Positions 1-9,553 of a stretch of 64,000 nucleotides of DNA are shown piece after piece. The DNA lies in contig NZ_CP077172.1 of assembly GCF_050231725.1 (NCBI RefSeq), positions 1,550,001 through 1,614,000 of the forward strand, in the 5' to 3' direction. This DNA is from Fusobacterium nucleatum_L. GTDB taxonomy: Bacteria > Fusobacteriota > Fusobacteriia > Fusobacteriales > Fusobacteriaceae. The notes under the pieces were generated by a model. The model was not told where the DNA came from. It worked only from the letters and a program-made list of their open reading frames with translations, and did no database searches. The position numbers and the translations under genes were made by a program. How positions within the stretch are numbered: position 1 is the stretch's first letter; each line of letters begins with the position of its first letter.

Positions 1-774
1 AACTATTACTACACCTTCTTTCGTAGGTTCCATATTAGCCCATTTTTGATATCTTTCTATAACTTCTTTTATATATTTTCTCCAAATTAATCCATGAGAA
101 GGACATATGCAAGAAATTTCAAGTGAAGATAATTTTTTTAAAATTGCATTTACAGGAGCACCAAATTTACCAACTATATTTGAATAATATCTTCTCATTT
201 CATCAGTGAAAAAGTCTGTGTTAACTTCATCATCGAAAACACCACCATCTAATGCTCCAAAACTTCCAAAGGCGTCATTTGAAAATAAAATTTTATCTGT
301 CATATCATAAGTTGCCATTGACTCAGGCCAATGTACCATAGGCATTAAATAGAAAGTTAATTTATGTTTTCCTAAATCTAGTACATCTTTTTCTTTCACT
401 GTTACAACTCTTCCATCTGGTAAGTGAACACCTAATAATTTTAACATCATTATAGTTTTTGCATTTCCCACAACTTTTAATTCTGGATAAATTTTTAATA
501 GATTTTTAATTGAACCAGAGTGATCAGGCTCAACATGATTTACTACAATATAGTCAACAGGAGCGGTTCCTATCATTGCTTCTATTTTATTTAAAAAATT
601 TCCATTTTCTCCTTCTTCAACTCCATCAATTATACATATTTTTTCATCTACTATTAGATATGAATTGTATGTCACCCCATTATCCAAAGGAATATAGTTT
701 TCAAATCTTTCAGTTTTTCTATCGTTAACACCAACCCAAATAATATCGTTATTTATTTTTGTACAGCAATACAT
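1..774 (-). CDS. fprA: FprA-type flavodiiron protein, 5' part (runs off the window)
   Basis: A-type flavoprotein; in this family the diiron centre reduces O2 to water (or NO to N2O) in anaerobes, taking electrons from an FMN in the same protein. The 258 N-terminal residues visible form the metallo-beta-lactamase-like domain. The diiron ligand motif HVEPDH is present, followed by HWPES, a SNDAFGSFG stretch and CPSHGLIW, in the order expected for family ligands. The C-terminal flavodoxin domain lies beyond position 1. The start at 774 is supported by a GGAGG site just upstream (complement of about 786-791). A flavodoxin gene lies upstream of it on the same strand. Family confident; O2 versus NO preference cannot be judged. 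Confidence 0.93.
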   Translation of the reverse strand, partial: MYCCTKINNDIIWVGVNDRKTERFENYIPLDNGVTYNSYLIVDEKICIIDGVEEGENGNFLNKIEAMIGTAPVDYIVVNHVEPDHSGSIKNLLKIYPELKVVGNAKTIMMLKLLGVHLPDGRVVTVKEKDVLDLGKHKLTFYLMPMVHWPESMATYDMTDKILFSNDAFGSFGALDGGVFDDEVNTDFFTDEMRRYYSNIVGKFGAPVNAILKKLSSLEISCICPSHGLIWRKYIKEVIERYQKWANMEPTKEGVVIV

Positions 775-882
775 AGTTCTCTTTTCCTCCTTCAAAAACT
801 ATAAATAAATTTTGTTAAATATCACTTAACTAATCATAATAGATTTATGAAAATTTTTCAATATATTTCTTTAAAAAATTAA

Positions 883-916
883 AAAAGCTGTACAAAATTT
901 TATTGTAACAGCTTTT
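883..916 (-). terminator. Rho-independent terminator after the flavodoxin gene
   Basis: A 9-bp inverted repeat (883-891 with 908-916, arms AAAAGCTGT/ACAGCTTTT) is followed on the minus strand by a T run. It lies just downstream of the flavodoxin stop codon and separates that gene from fprA. Confidence 0.75.
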
Positions 917-942
917 ATATACTCATATTAATTTTTATTTAA

Positions 943-1371
943 TTAGATAGTAACTAATTTTTTACCAATTTCTTTTAATTGAGCTAATTCATCTTCATTT
1001 GGTTCTTCATTAGCAAGAACAGGCATAGCAACTATAGTAGCTCCAAAACCTTCTAATTGAGCTTTCCAGTTGTCAGCATATTCTCCACCTCCCCATCCAT
1101 AAGAACCAAAGATATATACTTTTTTACCTTTAAATTTATCTCCATCTTCTTCCATAAATGGTAGTAAGTCATTTTCATCAATTACTTCTGCACCTGTTGC
1201 AGATGACCCCATAACTATAACATCACTAGAAAGAATATCATCTTTATTCATTTCACTTGCTTTGTAAACTGTAACTTTTCCTCCAGCTTCTACGATTCCT
1301 TCTTCTATTGCTTTTGCCATTGAATATGTATTTCCAGTTGCACTATAATACACTAAGCTAATTTTGTTCAT
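943..1371 (-). CDS. Flavodoxin
   Basis: Short-chain flavodoxin of 142 residues, a soluble FMN-binding one-electron carrier. The N-terminal phosphate-binding loop YYSATGNTYSMA (about residues 8-19) is the FMN P-loop. The segments VMGSSATGAE (about 53-62) and FGSYGWGGGEYAD (about 87-99) match the loops that flank the isoalloxazine ring. Length is normal for clostridial-type flavodoxins. An AGGAGG site precedes the start. It lies next to the FprA gene and could be its electron donor, but a terminator separates the two, so co-transcription is doubtful. Confidence 0.93.
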   Translation of the reverse strand: MNKISLVYYSATGNTYSMAKAIEEGIVEAGGKVTVYKASEMNKDDILSSDVIVMGSSATGAEVIDENDLLPFMEEDGDKFKGKKVYIFGSYGWGGGEYADNWKAQLEGFGATIVAMPVLANEEPNEDELAQLKEIGKKLVTI

Positions 1372-1447
1372 TTCTAAATTTCCTCCTAATATTTTACAAT
1401 TTATTTTAATTTTAAACTTTACTCAATAAGTCATAATTCTATTATAA

Positions 1448-4400
1448 CTATAAATTACTTTTTCTGCAAGTTTTTTCTTCAGGTTTATTTATATTATAAA
1501 ATACGCTATACAGTAGTGGAACTACAAATAAGATTAAGAATGTTGCAACTGTTAATCCAAAGACAATAGTTATTGCCATATCAGAGAATAATGGGTCGAA
1601 CATTAATGGCATCATACCCAATACAGTTGTTCCAGCAGCTAGAGAAACTGCTCTTATTCTACTAGCACTTGAGTCTATAATAGCTTTAAAAGGCTCTTTT
1701 TTCAAAATATAAATTTCATATCTTATTTCATCAATTAAAACAATGGCACTTTTTATCATCATTCCACTTAAACTTATTGTTCCAACTATTGCCATAAAAC
1801 CAAAAGTTCTTCCAGTTATAGAAAGTCCAGGAAGTATACCAATAAAAGATAGTGGCAAAATTCCGAAAATTATAACAGAATCCTTTAAATTTCCAAATAG
1901 AAGTACACAGGTCATAAACATAATTATTAACTGTAAAGGAACGTATGAGATAACTTCTTTTGTATTTTTTTCTTGCTCGTAGTATTCTCCACTCCATTCT
2001 AATTTATATCCTTTTGGCAGCTCTATTTTGCTTTCTTTTATTGCTTTATCAAATCTTTTTCTAACAGCTTCAACTCTATATCCATTTTTGACATCTGCCT
2101 GTACTTGAATTGCTCTAAAACCATCTTTTCTTACTATAATAGGATTCTCCCAAACAAGATTTTCTTTTTTTATAAGTTCTTTAAATGGAATGCTTTTAAA
2201 ACCTAAGCCCCATACTGGAACTTGACCTAAGCTATTAATATTAAATTCTCTATTATCATTTTTTTCTTTAAAAAGAACAGGTATATTTTCTTCTCCATCT
2301 TTAAATGTTCCTATTTTTAAACCATTGATACTTCTATTTAATGAAGTTGCAATATCTAAAGATGTTACAAGACTTTCTCTTTCTTTTACCTTATCAAGCT
2401 CTGGTTTTATAACTAATTGTTTTTCTTTCCAGTCTGTTTGAATATTTTCAGTTCCTTCAATATTTCTTAAAATATTTTCAAATTTTTTTGAATATTCTCT
2501 TAAAATATCTGGTTCATTACCAATAATTCTAAGTTGTATAGGATATCTTGTTGGCATACCATTAGGGTATTTTCTAATTTCAACACGAGTATCTGGAAAA
2601 TTATTATCTACAAATTCTTTAATATTCTTATTGATTTTTTCAATATCTTCAAGTTCCTTAACTGATATTATTAATTGTGATAAAGCTGTATTTGGTAACT
2701 CTGGGATAGTAGCAATATAATATCTTGAAGGAGAAGCTCCTATTGTTGAGGTAACTGATATTATTCCATCTTGTTTTAAAACTTCATTCTCAACAATTTC
2801 ACTAATTTTATTTGTGTATTCTATATCTGTTCCTTCTGGATTCCACAAATTAATTACAAAGCCTTTTTTATCTGAATCTGGAAAAAATGAAAATGGAACT
2901 CTTATAAACAGTGACATTGAAAATAAAAATGCTCCAAGTAAAAATAAAATTGAAAATTTTTTATAAATTAAAATTTTTTCAAGTAAAAATGAGAATTTAT
3001 CATGCAATAATTTTCCTCTATTATTTCCAGCTTTAAGATTATTCTCATTAAAATATATATCACAAAATACAGTTGTCTGAGTGAGCGAAATTATCCAACT
3101 CAATCCTAAAGAAATGGCAACAACCCAGAATAAACTTTTTATATATTCCCCAGCAGTTGTTGGCATCATATACATTGGTAAAAATGCAATTATTGCTATA
3201 AAAGTTGCTCCTAAAAGTGGAATAGCCGTTTTTGCTGTTGGTTTAGTTAAAGAAGCATACTTGTTATTACCACTGTCTAGAGAATCTAAAACTCCATCAA
3301 CAACAACTATTGAATTATCAACTAACATTCCCATTGCAATTATAAATGCTCCCAAGGAAACTCTTTGTAAATCTATTTTCATTCCTAACATTGCAATAAG
3401 AGTTCCTAATATTGAAAGAATAAGACCACTTCCAATTATTAAACCACTTTTTATTCCCATAGTAACTAAAAGAACACCTACAACTACTACAACAGATTCA
3501 ATTAAGTTTATTATAAATTGATTTATCGCAGAAGAAACAAGTTCAGGTTGATAATAAACCTTCTCTATTTCTATCCCATAAGGTAAATCTTCTTTAAGAA
3601 GCTCTAATTTTTTGCTTATTTCTTTCCCTGTCTCAACAACATTTGTTCCACTAACTGGTGATAGCATAAGTCCAACAGCTTCCTTAGCATTATATCTCAT
3701 CTTTGTTGTGTAAGGTTTAACTTCTGTTCTTCTAACTTCAGCAATATCTTTTAATAAAACTGTTGTTGGTTTTTGAATATTTAATATTGGTGGAGTTGAA
3801 TAGATAACTAAATTTTCTATATCTTCTATTGATTCAAAACTTTGGTCTATATCAAATCTAATATTTCTATCTCCGTGTAATATTGAATTAGCATAAGCAG
3901 GTATATTTTGACTTGTAAATGCCAAAGCTATCATTTTCTCATTTATTCCAAGATTAGCTAATCTATTCCTATCTATTAATACTTCAATGACAGCATCTCT
4001 ATTACCAAATAAAGTTGTTTTAGCAATTCCTGGGGTTTTTTCTAATTCTTTTCTAATATTTTTTACATAATCATAAAGCTCATCTTTGGAAAATCCTTCA
4101 CTTGTTATTGCAAAGAACATTCCATATACATCACCATAGTCATCAAGGACTATTGGTGGCAATGCTCCTAATGGTAAACTAGCTTTGATATCATCAATTT
4201 TTTTTCTGACTATATCCCATTGTTGTTCTATTTCTTCACTTGGAGTTCTTTCATCTATTTTTATATGTACTTCAGAATAGTTTGCTTTTGATACACTATT
4301 GATATCTGCATTAGGAATTTTTCTAAGAGCAATTTCTATTTTATCTGTAACTTCTTGTTCAACACTCTCAGGAGAGGCACCAGGATATAAAGTAACAACT

Positions 4401-4537
4401 ATTGCTTCTTTAACTTTAAATTCAGGATCTTCTAATTTTCCTAATTCAAAATATGAAAAGATTCCAGCAATGGTTAAAATTAATGTAGCAAAGACAACAA
4501 CTATTCTATTTTTTATGGAATATTCTATAATTCTCAT
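1448..4537 (-). CDS. RND-family efflux pump, inner-membrane transporter
   Basis: AcrB/MexB-like resistance-nodulation-division permease of 1029 residues, which drives export with the proton gradient. Visible features are an N-terminal membrane helix, a large periplasmic loop, a block of helices with the proton-relay aspartate segment GMLVDNSIVVVDG (about residues 402-414), a second periplasmic loop and a C-terminal helix block including GMMIKSAIVLIDE. Full length for the family. The start overlaps the adaptor stop by 4 bp, so translation is probably coupled. It is the last gene of the operon factor-adaptor-pump. The substrate cannot be predicted; the sequence looks closer to the hydrophobic-drug branch than to the heavy-metal branch. 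Confidence 0.93.
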   Translation of the reverse strand: MRIIEYSIKNRIVVVFATLILTIAGIFSYFELGKLEDPEFKVKEAIVVTLYPGASPESVEQEVTDKIEIALRKIPNADINSVSKANYSEVHIKIDERTPSEEIEQQWDIVRKKIDDIKASLPLGALPPIVLDDYGDVYGMFFAITSEGFSKDELYDYVKNIRKELEKTPGIAKTTLFGNRDAVIEVLIDRNRLANLGINEKMIALAFTSQNIPAYANSILHGDRNIRFDIDQSFESIEDIENLVIYSTPPILNIQKPTTVLLKDIAEVRRTEVKPYTTKMRYNAKEAVGLMLSPVSGTNVVETGKEISKKLELLKEDLPYGIEIEKVYYQPELVSSAINQFIINLIESVVVVVGVLLVTMGIKSGLIIGSGLILSILGTLIAMLGMKIDLQRVSLGAFIIAMGMLVDNSIVVVDGVLDSLDSGNNKYASLTKPTAKTAIPLLGATFIAIIAFLPMYMMPTTAGEYIKSLFWVVAISLGLSWIISLTQTTVFCDIYFNENNLKAGNNRGKLLHDKFSFLLEKILIYKKFSILFLLGAFLFSMSLFIRVPFSFFPDSDKKGFVINLWNPEGTDIEYTNKISEIVENEVLKQDGIISVTSTIGASPSRYYIATIPELPNTALSQLIISVKELEDIEKINKNIKEFVDNNFPDTRVEIRKYPNGMPTRYPIQLRIIGNEPDILREYSKKFENILRNIEGTENIQTDWKEKQLVIKPELDKVKERESLVTSLDIATSLNRSINGLKIGTFKDGEENIPVLFKEKNDNREFNINSLGQVPVWGLGFKSIPFKELIKKENLVWENPIIVRKDGFRAIQVQADVKNGYRVEAVRKRFDKAIKESKIELPKGYKLEWSGEYYEQEKNTKEVISYVPLQLIIMFMTCVLLFGNLKDSVIIFGILPLSFIGILPGLSITGRTFGFMAIVGTISLSGMMIKSAIVLIDEIRYEIYILKKEPFKAIIDSSASRIRAVSLAAGTTVLGMMPLMFDPLFSDMAITIVFGLTVATFLILFVVPLLYSVFYNINKPEEKTCRKSNL

Positions 4538-5601
4538 TTAGAGCCTCCTAGAATTCTTACCTTTTCTCCATCTGTTAATTTACTTATTCCTGCTACTATA
4601 ACTATATCTCCACTTTTTAAACCTTTAACTATACTTATTTTATTACTTTCTCTTAATTCTCCAATTTCTACTGGAGTTTTAACTGCTATTCCATTTTTAA
4701 ATAAATAAACATTTGAACCATTATCTTCAAAAAGAGCATTTAAAGGAATTAGAATTTCTTTGTTTCCAGAATTTTTAATACTTATAATTACAGTACCTGT
4801 TTGTCCAGCTAAGAATTTTTCATTCTCACTTAGTTTTGAAAAAGTAAATATTATAGGATAAGTTAAATTAATTGAATCAGGATTTTGTGCAATGCTTTTA
4901 ACTTCAAGAGAATATATTTTTTCAGATGAATTATCTTTAAAAAATATATTTTTTGCATTCTTTATATTTTCAACATCTTTGAATGAAACATTTACAGAAA
5001 TATCTGTGATTTCATCTGAGATAAAAGAAACAACAGGGGCTCCCTCTGGAACAACAGTTCCAACTTCAGCTATTTTTTTATCTATATATCCATCATAGGG
5101 AGCAATTATCTTTGTATCATTTAAAGTATTTTTTGCATTTTCAAGCCCAGCACTGGCTTCTTTAAAAGTAGAAATAGCAATATTTTTTTGCATAAGGGCA
5201 TTATCATAATCTTTTTTTGCGAGAGCTCCACCTTTATATAATTTTTCAGCTCTAGAAAATTGCATTTCTGCATTCTGAGCAATAGCCTTAGCTGCTTCAT
5301 ATTTTTTAGAAAATACTTCTAAATTTACCTTATAATCTTTATCATCCATCAAAGCAATAACTTGATCTTTTTTTACAAAATCGCCACTTTTGAAATTTAT
5401 ATTTTTAATTTTACCAGCATATTTAAAAGCTAGTATTGTTTTTTGTGTGGGAGAAATTTGAGCTGGAAATTCAATATTGAACTCCTTATTTTCCATAGAA
5501 TTTATTTCTTGTATTTTTACAGGTCTTATAATTTCCTCAGCTTCTTTTTGACAAGCTGCAAAAATAAAAATTAATAAAAAAACTAATATATACTTTTTCA
5601 T
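4534..5601 (-). CDS. RND efflux periplasmic adaptor (HlyD/MFP family)
   Basis: Membrane-fusion protein of 355 residues that bridges the RND pump and the outer-membrane factor. The N-terminus is a lipoprotein signal with a lipobox-like FAAC near residue 17, followed by a biotinyl-lipoyl-like half-motif (AGKIKNINFKSGDFVKKDQ), an alpha-hairpin (about 85-155), the second lipoyl half (APYDGYIDKKIAEVGTVV) and a beta-barrel with membrane-proximal domains. A GGAG site precedes ATG 5601. The gap to the upstream factor gene is only 9 bp and the 3' end overlaps the pump gene, so the three genes form one transcription unit. Confidence 0.92.
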   Translation of the reverse strand: MKKYILVFLLIFIFAACQKEAEEIIRPVKIQEINSMENKEFNIEFPAQISPTQKTILAFKYAGKIKNINFKSGDFVKKDQVIALMDDKDYKVNLEVFSKKYEAAKAIAQNAEMQFSRAEKLYKGGALAKKDYDNALMQKNIAISTFKEASAGLENAKNTLNDTKIIAPYDGYIDKKIAEVGTVVPEGAPVVSFISDEITDISVNVSFKDVENIKNAKNIFFKDNSSEKIYSLEVKSIAQNPDSINLTYPIIFTFSKLSENEKFLAGQTGTVIISIKNSGNKEILIPLNALFEDNGSNVYLFKNGIAVKTPVEIGELRESNKISIVKGLKSGDIVIVAGISKLTDGEKVRILGGSK

Positions 5602-5610
5602 ACTAAACTC

Positions 5611-7020
5611 CTATTTTTCAATTAACATCTTTAATGCTTCAACTGAAACACTATATTTGTACTCTGCTTTTTCTTTAAGACTAGCAGCTTTTTCTAGTTC
5701 AGCCATTTCTTTTAATAGATCAGCATCTGTTATATTTCCTACTTCATTTTCTAATTTTTTTTGTTTAAATCTTTGTTCAGCTATATTGTAATTCATATCT
5801 GCTAATTCTTTGTCTTCTATACTTTTTTGTACATTATTATATGAATTCACTGCAGATATAATAGTATTCATTATCACATCTTCTCTTTGTATATAAGCTG
5901 CCTCTGATTGCAACTTAGCTTTTTTATATTCATTAACATCTTTAAAGCCATTAAATAATGATAAAAAACCTGTAATAGCTCCAAAAAGGATATTTTTAGG
6001 ATCAAGGTAACTTATACCAGTCCCTATTATTCCACCACCTAAACTAATCTGTGGTAAAAATCTACTCATTGCAATTTTTATTTTATCTTTACTAATTGCT
6101 ACTATATTGTGATTTATTTTTATAAGTTCACTGTTGACAAGGGCATCATATACAACATCCTCAAGTGGAGGAAGTTCATAGTCAATATCCTCTGGAATAA
6201 CAAATCTAAAATCTGCATTTAAGTCTAAACCTAAGTCACTCATTAAATTCATTTTTGCAATTTTAAAATCTCTTTCATTATTTTTAAGAGCGTTTTCTTT
6301 TTGCTTAACTAAAAGTTCTGTTTGCTCTTTTTGCCATTCTAAAATACTTTCAGTTTCTAAAGCTAATTTTGCATTTTTACTTAATTTTTGGACATATTCA
6401 TATTCATTTTCTAAAACTAATTTTTCACTCACTAATGCCAAAATATAGTAATATTCGCTTATAACTTTTAATTTTATCATTTTTTTTGTTAAATCTTCTG
6501 TATAAAGACTAATGTTTTCTCCCTTTTCTCGTGCAGAATATAGAAACCAAGTAGCTGGGACAAAAATTGGAAGTTGTGCACTTAAAGCATAGTTTCTAAA
6601 GTCTTTGTCTACCATTCTACTTGTAAGTGTAATAGGGAGCGAAGGCAAAGTAATACCACCTAAAATTCCTAAAGTTATATCAGGTGCTGGAATAGTTGCA
6701 CTAACATATCTATCCAACTCAGATATTGAATACATAGCAGAAACTCTTGGTAAAAAATTACCAAAAGAAATATTTTTATCAATTTTAGCTATTTTTGTTT
6801 CTATTTCTTTTAATTTTATTTGGGAATTATTTTTTAAAGCTAAATCTATACATTCATCTAAATTTAGCATTCCTTCTTTTTCCCTTCGTAAACTTTCTGT
6901 ACTTATCTTTTTTTCTTTTAATTCTTCTATCATAATTTTATTTTCATTTTCAATATTTACACTAGAACAAGACACCAATAAACTTAATGAAAGAAAAATT
7001 AAATTATTTCGTAACTTCAT
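5611..7020 (-). CDS. TolC-like outer-membrane efflux factor (lipoprotein)
   Basis: Outer-membrane factor of 469 residues, the exit duct of the tripartite pump. The open frame could start at 7053, but ATG 7020 is preferred: it follows a GGAGG site, begins a typical signal peptide (MKLRNN, hydrophobic stretch) and gives a lipobox LVSC. The upstream alternative would overlap the operator and the mapped -10. Two repeats of long helices rich in Glu/Lys/Leu with LNLDECIDLALKNN near the start are characteristic of the TolC family. First gene of the pump operon. Confidence 0.9.
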   Translation of the reverse strand: MKLRNNLIFLSLSLLVSCSSVNIENENKIMIEELKEKKISTESLRREKEGMLNLDECIDLALKNNSQIKLKEIETKIAKIDKNISFGNFLPRVSAMYSISELDRYVSATIPAPDITLGILGGITLPSLPITLTSRMVDKDFRNYALSAQLPIFVPATWFLYSAREKGENISLYTEDLTKKMIKLKVISEYYYILALVSEKLVLENEYEYVQKLSKNAKLALETESILEWQKEQTELLVKQKENALKNNERDFKIAKMNLMSDLGLDLNADFRFVIPEDIDYELPPLEDVVYDALVNSELIKINHNIVAISKDKIKIAMSRFLPQISLGGGIIGTGISYLDPKNILFGAITGFLSLFNGFKDVNEYKKAKLQSEAAYIQREDVIMNTIISAVNSYNNVQKSIEDKELADMNYNIAEQRFKQKKLENEVGNITDADLLKEMAELEKAASLKEKAEYKYSVSVEALKMLIEK

Positions 7021-7038
7021 TCTATTCCTCCAAGATAT

Positions 7039-7073
7039 TGACCGAATGGTCATTATTTCTACCTTATATTATA
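7039..7073 (-). promoter_or_regulatory. Promoter with TetR-type operator for the efflux operon
   Basis: On the minus strand a -10 hexamer TATAAT (complement of 7068-7073) is followed by a 14-bp palindrome TGACCATTCGGTCA (complement of 7039-7052), just downstream of the expected start of transcription. TGACC/GGTCA arms separated by 4 bp are typical of TetR/AcrR-family operators. A bound repressor would sit on the initial transcribed region and block the pump operon. No TetR gene is present within the window. Confidence 0.7.
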
Positions 7074-7089
7074 ACATAATGAGAAACAA

Positions 7090-7131
7090 AAAAATAGGAA
7101 GATTATATTTTTTTATAATTTTCCTATTTTT
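7090..7131 (-). terminator. Rho-independent terminator after the MORN-repeat gene
   Basis: Arms 7090-7107 and 7114-7131 pair over 18 positions with one wobble around a 6-nt loop, with a T run on the minus strand. It closes the long minus-strand gene run 20626-7209 and insulates it from the efflux promoter. Confidence 0.8.
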
Positions 7132-7208
7132 AGTTAATATTTTTAAATTATTTAACTTTCTTTCAAGTTTTATACAAAGTTTCTTTATTAAATTTACACC
7201 TATATCAA

Positions 7209-8258
7209 CTATTTTTTATAAATTTCTTTGATAAATATACCACTTTCATACAATAATTCTTCAGTTAAATTTCCACTTTCATCATAAGCTTTGTAATGTC
7301 CATTCTTTTTCCCATTTATATATGGGGAGCTATACCTTAGTTTACCATTTTCATAGTAGCTCTTAAGTTCACCATCTATTTCGCCTTTATAATAATGTAT
7401 TTCTGTCATTAAAGTGCCATTAGGATGGTATTTTTTAACTAAGACTATAAAAGGATTTTCAAAAAAAGTTTCGTGTTTTAATATTCCATATTCATATCTC
7501 TTAGAAACACCTTTTAAACGACTATCATCTGTGTATTCTATTTCTTCCTTAATGCTTTTATTGTCTTCAAACATTCTTTCAAAAATCATCTTTAAATTTT
7601 TATCTTCTTTTATTATTTCTAATTTTTCATTATCATAGCCTTTTAAACTTTCACTCTCCATATATCTTTTATAGCTATATACTAAATCTCCTTCTTTTAA
7701 GTTTAAAAGTTCTTTTTTTTCACTATCAGTCAATTCTCTTTTTAATATATTTTCAATTATAATAGTTGTTTTACCATATTTATTATCTGCATTTTCTTTT
7801 ACTGACAATATTACTTTTCCATTAAGCTTTGTTATATTAACATTTTCAGTTAATTTATCAAAAAAATTATCTCTCTCTTTCCATTTTCCATTAAATTTTA
7901 ATGGAAGATTTCTAGCTAACTCTAAGTTATTACTCAAAAGTTTTGTGCTTTCTTTTGAGATTTTTCCCTTATATAGTAAATCTCCATTTTCAGAAAATAC
8001 TTCTATAAGTGATTTTTTTAAATCTATGTCTGTTGTATAATTTACTTTGTTTTTTAAAATTAAATTTTCATCAATATAGTCTACTAACTTTTGATATTTT
8101 GAATCATTTTCAGCTTTAGTTAATCCCATCATCAGTTTCATATTAAAATCTAACTCAAAATTTTTCTCATCATATAAAGTTATTTTTTCATCCTTAGTTT
8201 GAGAGAAATTTAATATTCCATAAAAAACGAACATCAAAACTACAAATATTTTTTTCAT
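7209..8258 (-). CDS. Exported MORN-variant repeat protein (YwqK-like)
   Basis: Protein of 349 residues with an N-terminal signal peptide and no known catalytic motif. The C-terminal third carries several MORN-like repeats of the form YHPNGTLMTEIHYYKGEIDG, YYENGKLRYSSPYINGKKNG and YDESGNLTEELLYESG, as in the YwqK/toxin-antitoxin repeat family. The start is placed at ATG 8258 rather than 8306, because GGAG lies just upstream and the signal peptide begins there. The upstream neighbour on the same strand overlaps only if the longer start is used. Probably periplasmic or surface-exposed; function unknown. Fusobacteria carry many such repeat proteins. Confidence 0.75.
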   Translation of the reverse strand: MKKIFVVLMFVFYGILNFSQTKDEKITLYDEKNFELDFNMKLMMGLTKAENDSKYQKLVDYIDENLILKNKVNYTTDIDLKKSLIEVFSENGDLLYKGKISKESTKLLSNNLELARNLPLKFNGKWKERDNFFDKLTENVNITKLNGKVILSVKENADNKYGKTTIIIENILKRELTDSEKKELLNLKEGDLVYSYKRYMESESLKGYDNEKLEIIKEDKNLKMIFERMFEDNKSIKEEIEYTDDSRLKGVSKRYEYGILKHETFFENPFIVLVKKYHPNGTLMTEIHYYKGEIDGELKSYYENGKLRYSSPYINGKKNGHYKAYDESGNLTEELLYESGIFIKEIYKK

Positions 8259-8266
8259 TTTTACTC

Positions 8267-8884
8267 CTATTCTTGCATGCCTACACCATAGCAAATTCCA
8301 AGACAACCTTTTTTTATATTTATATTAATTTCAGATTTACCTTGTAATTTTTCAAATAATTCCTTTTCTAATAAAAACTTTCTTTCTTCTCCATTCACAT
8401 CTAAAGTGATATGATAAAACATTATTCCCATTTTTTTACCTAAACTTTTCATATAGTTTTGTTGAGTATTTTCCATTTTAACAATTCTGTAAACTCCTTT
8501 ATTAGAAGTTGAAAAAAATCTATTTATACAAAATTTTATTCTGATATAAATATATTTAGCAAAAAAATCTCCTATCCAAGTTCCAATACAAACTGCAATT
8601 AAGAGCATAGTCATCAAGGTTTTTGTGTTCTTCATATCAAGATAAGAGCTTTCATTAAAGTAAATTCTTAAAAATAATAAAGTTGAGAATAATAGCCAAA
8701 ATATAGCTCTTGTTGGTAAGAAAATTCTATTCTCAAACATTTGAATACCCTTTGTTGAAAAAAATATCATTATAGTTAATACTATTAGTGGGCTATAATA
8801 ATAATTTTTATAAGTTAAAAAACTAAAAACTACTAAAAATAAAAGTGATACTCCTCTTACTGTTTTTTCTGAAAAGCTAGTCAT
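8267..8884 (-). CDS. Uncharacterised membrane protein with four predicted helices
   Basis: Protein of 205 residues that I do not recognise. The first half has about four hydrophobic segments (near residues 12-27, 31-45, 57-73 and 87-113). The second half, from about residue 120, is soluble and ends with a Gly/Cys stretch KKGCLGICYGVG. The 5' end overlaps queH by 8 bp, so it is translated with it. Conserved placement between queH and the MORN-repeat gene is only suggestive. No enzyme motif is seen. Confidence 0.6.
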   Translation of the reverse strand: MTSFSEKTVRGVSLLFLVVFSFLTYKNYYYSPLIVLTIMIFFSTKGIQMFENRIFLPTRAIFWLLFSTLLFLRIYFNESSYLDMKNTKTLMTMLLIAVCIGTWIGDFFAKYIYIRIKFCINRFFSTSNKGVYRIVKMENTQQNYMKSLGKKMGIMFYHITLDVNGEERKFLLEKELFEKLQGKSEININIKKGCLGICYGVGMQE

Positions 8885-9545
8885 TTTTTAATTCCCCCTC
8901 TTGTTTTTCTTTCTCAGCTTTATCTCTGTCTCTTTGTTCTTTTTCTACTTTTGAGAATACACAGCCACAATATTCTTGTCTATACATATTTAATTCTTTT
9001 GAAATTTGTACTGACCTTAAATATCTATTCTTCTTCTTAAAATCTGCAAATAAAAATGGAATGTCATATTCTTTGGAATATTTTTCTCCTATCTCATTTA
9101 TATAATTTACATTTTTCATTGGACTTATACTCAAAACAGTGCTAAAAAAGTCATAGCCTTCTTCTTTTGCTTTTTTAGCAGTTTCTCCTATTCTTATATC
9201 ATAGCAAGAGTAACATCTCTGTCCTCCCTCTTTCTCATTTTCAAGCCCTTTTATCTTTTCAAAAAAATCTTCTTTTGGATTGTATTCTCCTTCTATAACG
9301 TTCATATCATAATCCAATTTTTCTAGCATTTCTTTTTGTTCTTCCATTCTAGCTACATACTCATAATCAAAGGTTATATTAGGATTATAGTAGTAAATAT
9401 CTATTTTAAAATAATCTTTTAAATACTCTAAAACAGATGAACTACAAGGTCCACAACAAGAGTGGATAAGTAATCTTTTTTTCTTTCCACTCTCAGTAAC
9501 TTCCTTTAAAATTTCTTCCATTTTTAAATCATAATTAACTTTCAT
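8877..9545 (-). CDS. queH: Epoxyqueuosine reductase QueH
   Basis: QueH (DUF208) reduces epoxyqueuosine in tRNA to queuosine, the last step of Q34 formation, and is the non-homologous replacement of QueG. The 222-residue protein shows the adjacent-cysteine motif LLIHSCCGPCSSS (about residues 25-37), RCYSCYDIR (about 116-124) and a C-terminal YRQEYCGCVFS. These cysteine pairs ligate the iron-sulfur cluster and second metal of the family. It lies 8 bp downstream of sbcC in the long operon. No other queuosine gene is in the window. Confidence 0.93.
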   Translation of the reverse strand: MKVNYDLKMEEILKEVTESGKKKRLLIHSCCGPCSSSVLEYLKDYFKIDIYYYNPNITFDYEYVARMEEQKEMLEKLDYDMNVIEGEYNPKEDFFEKIKGLENEKEGGQRCYSCYDIRIGETAKKAKEEGYDFFSTVLSISPMKNVNYINEIGEKYSKEYDIPFLFADFKKKNRYLRSVQISKELNMYRQEYCGCVFSKVEKEQRDRDKAEKEKQEGELKND

Positions 9546-9553
9546 TTTTTCCT

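Noticed and set aside
510..728. Open frame of 72 codons on the plus strand
   Set aside because: It is antisense to the fprA coding sequence, has no ribosome site and low-complexity Leu/Phe composition.
6605..7231. Plus-strand open frame of 208 codons at the efflux promoter
   Set aside because: It overlaps the outer-membrane factor gene in antisense and crosses the promoter, operator and terminator; composition is that of a shadow frame.
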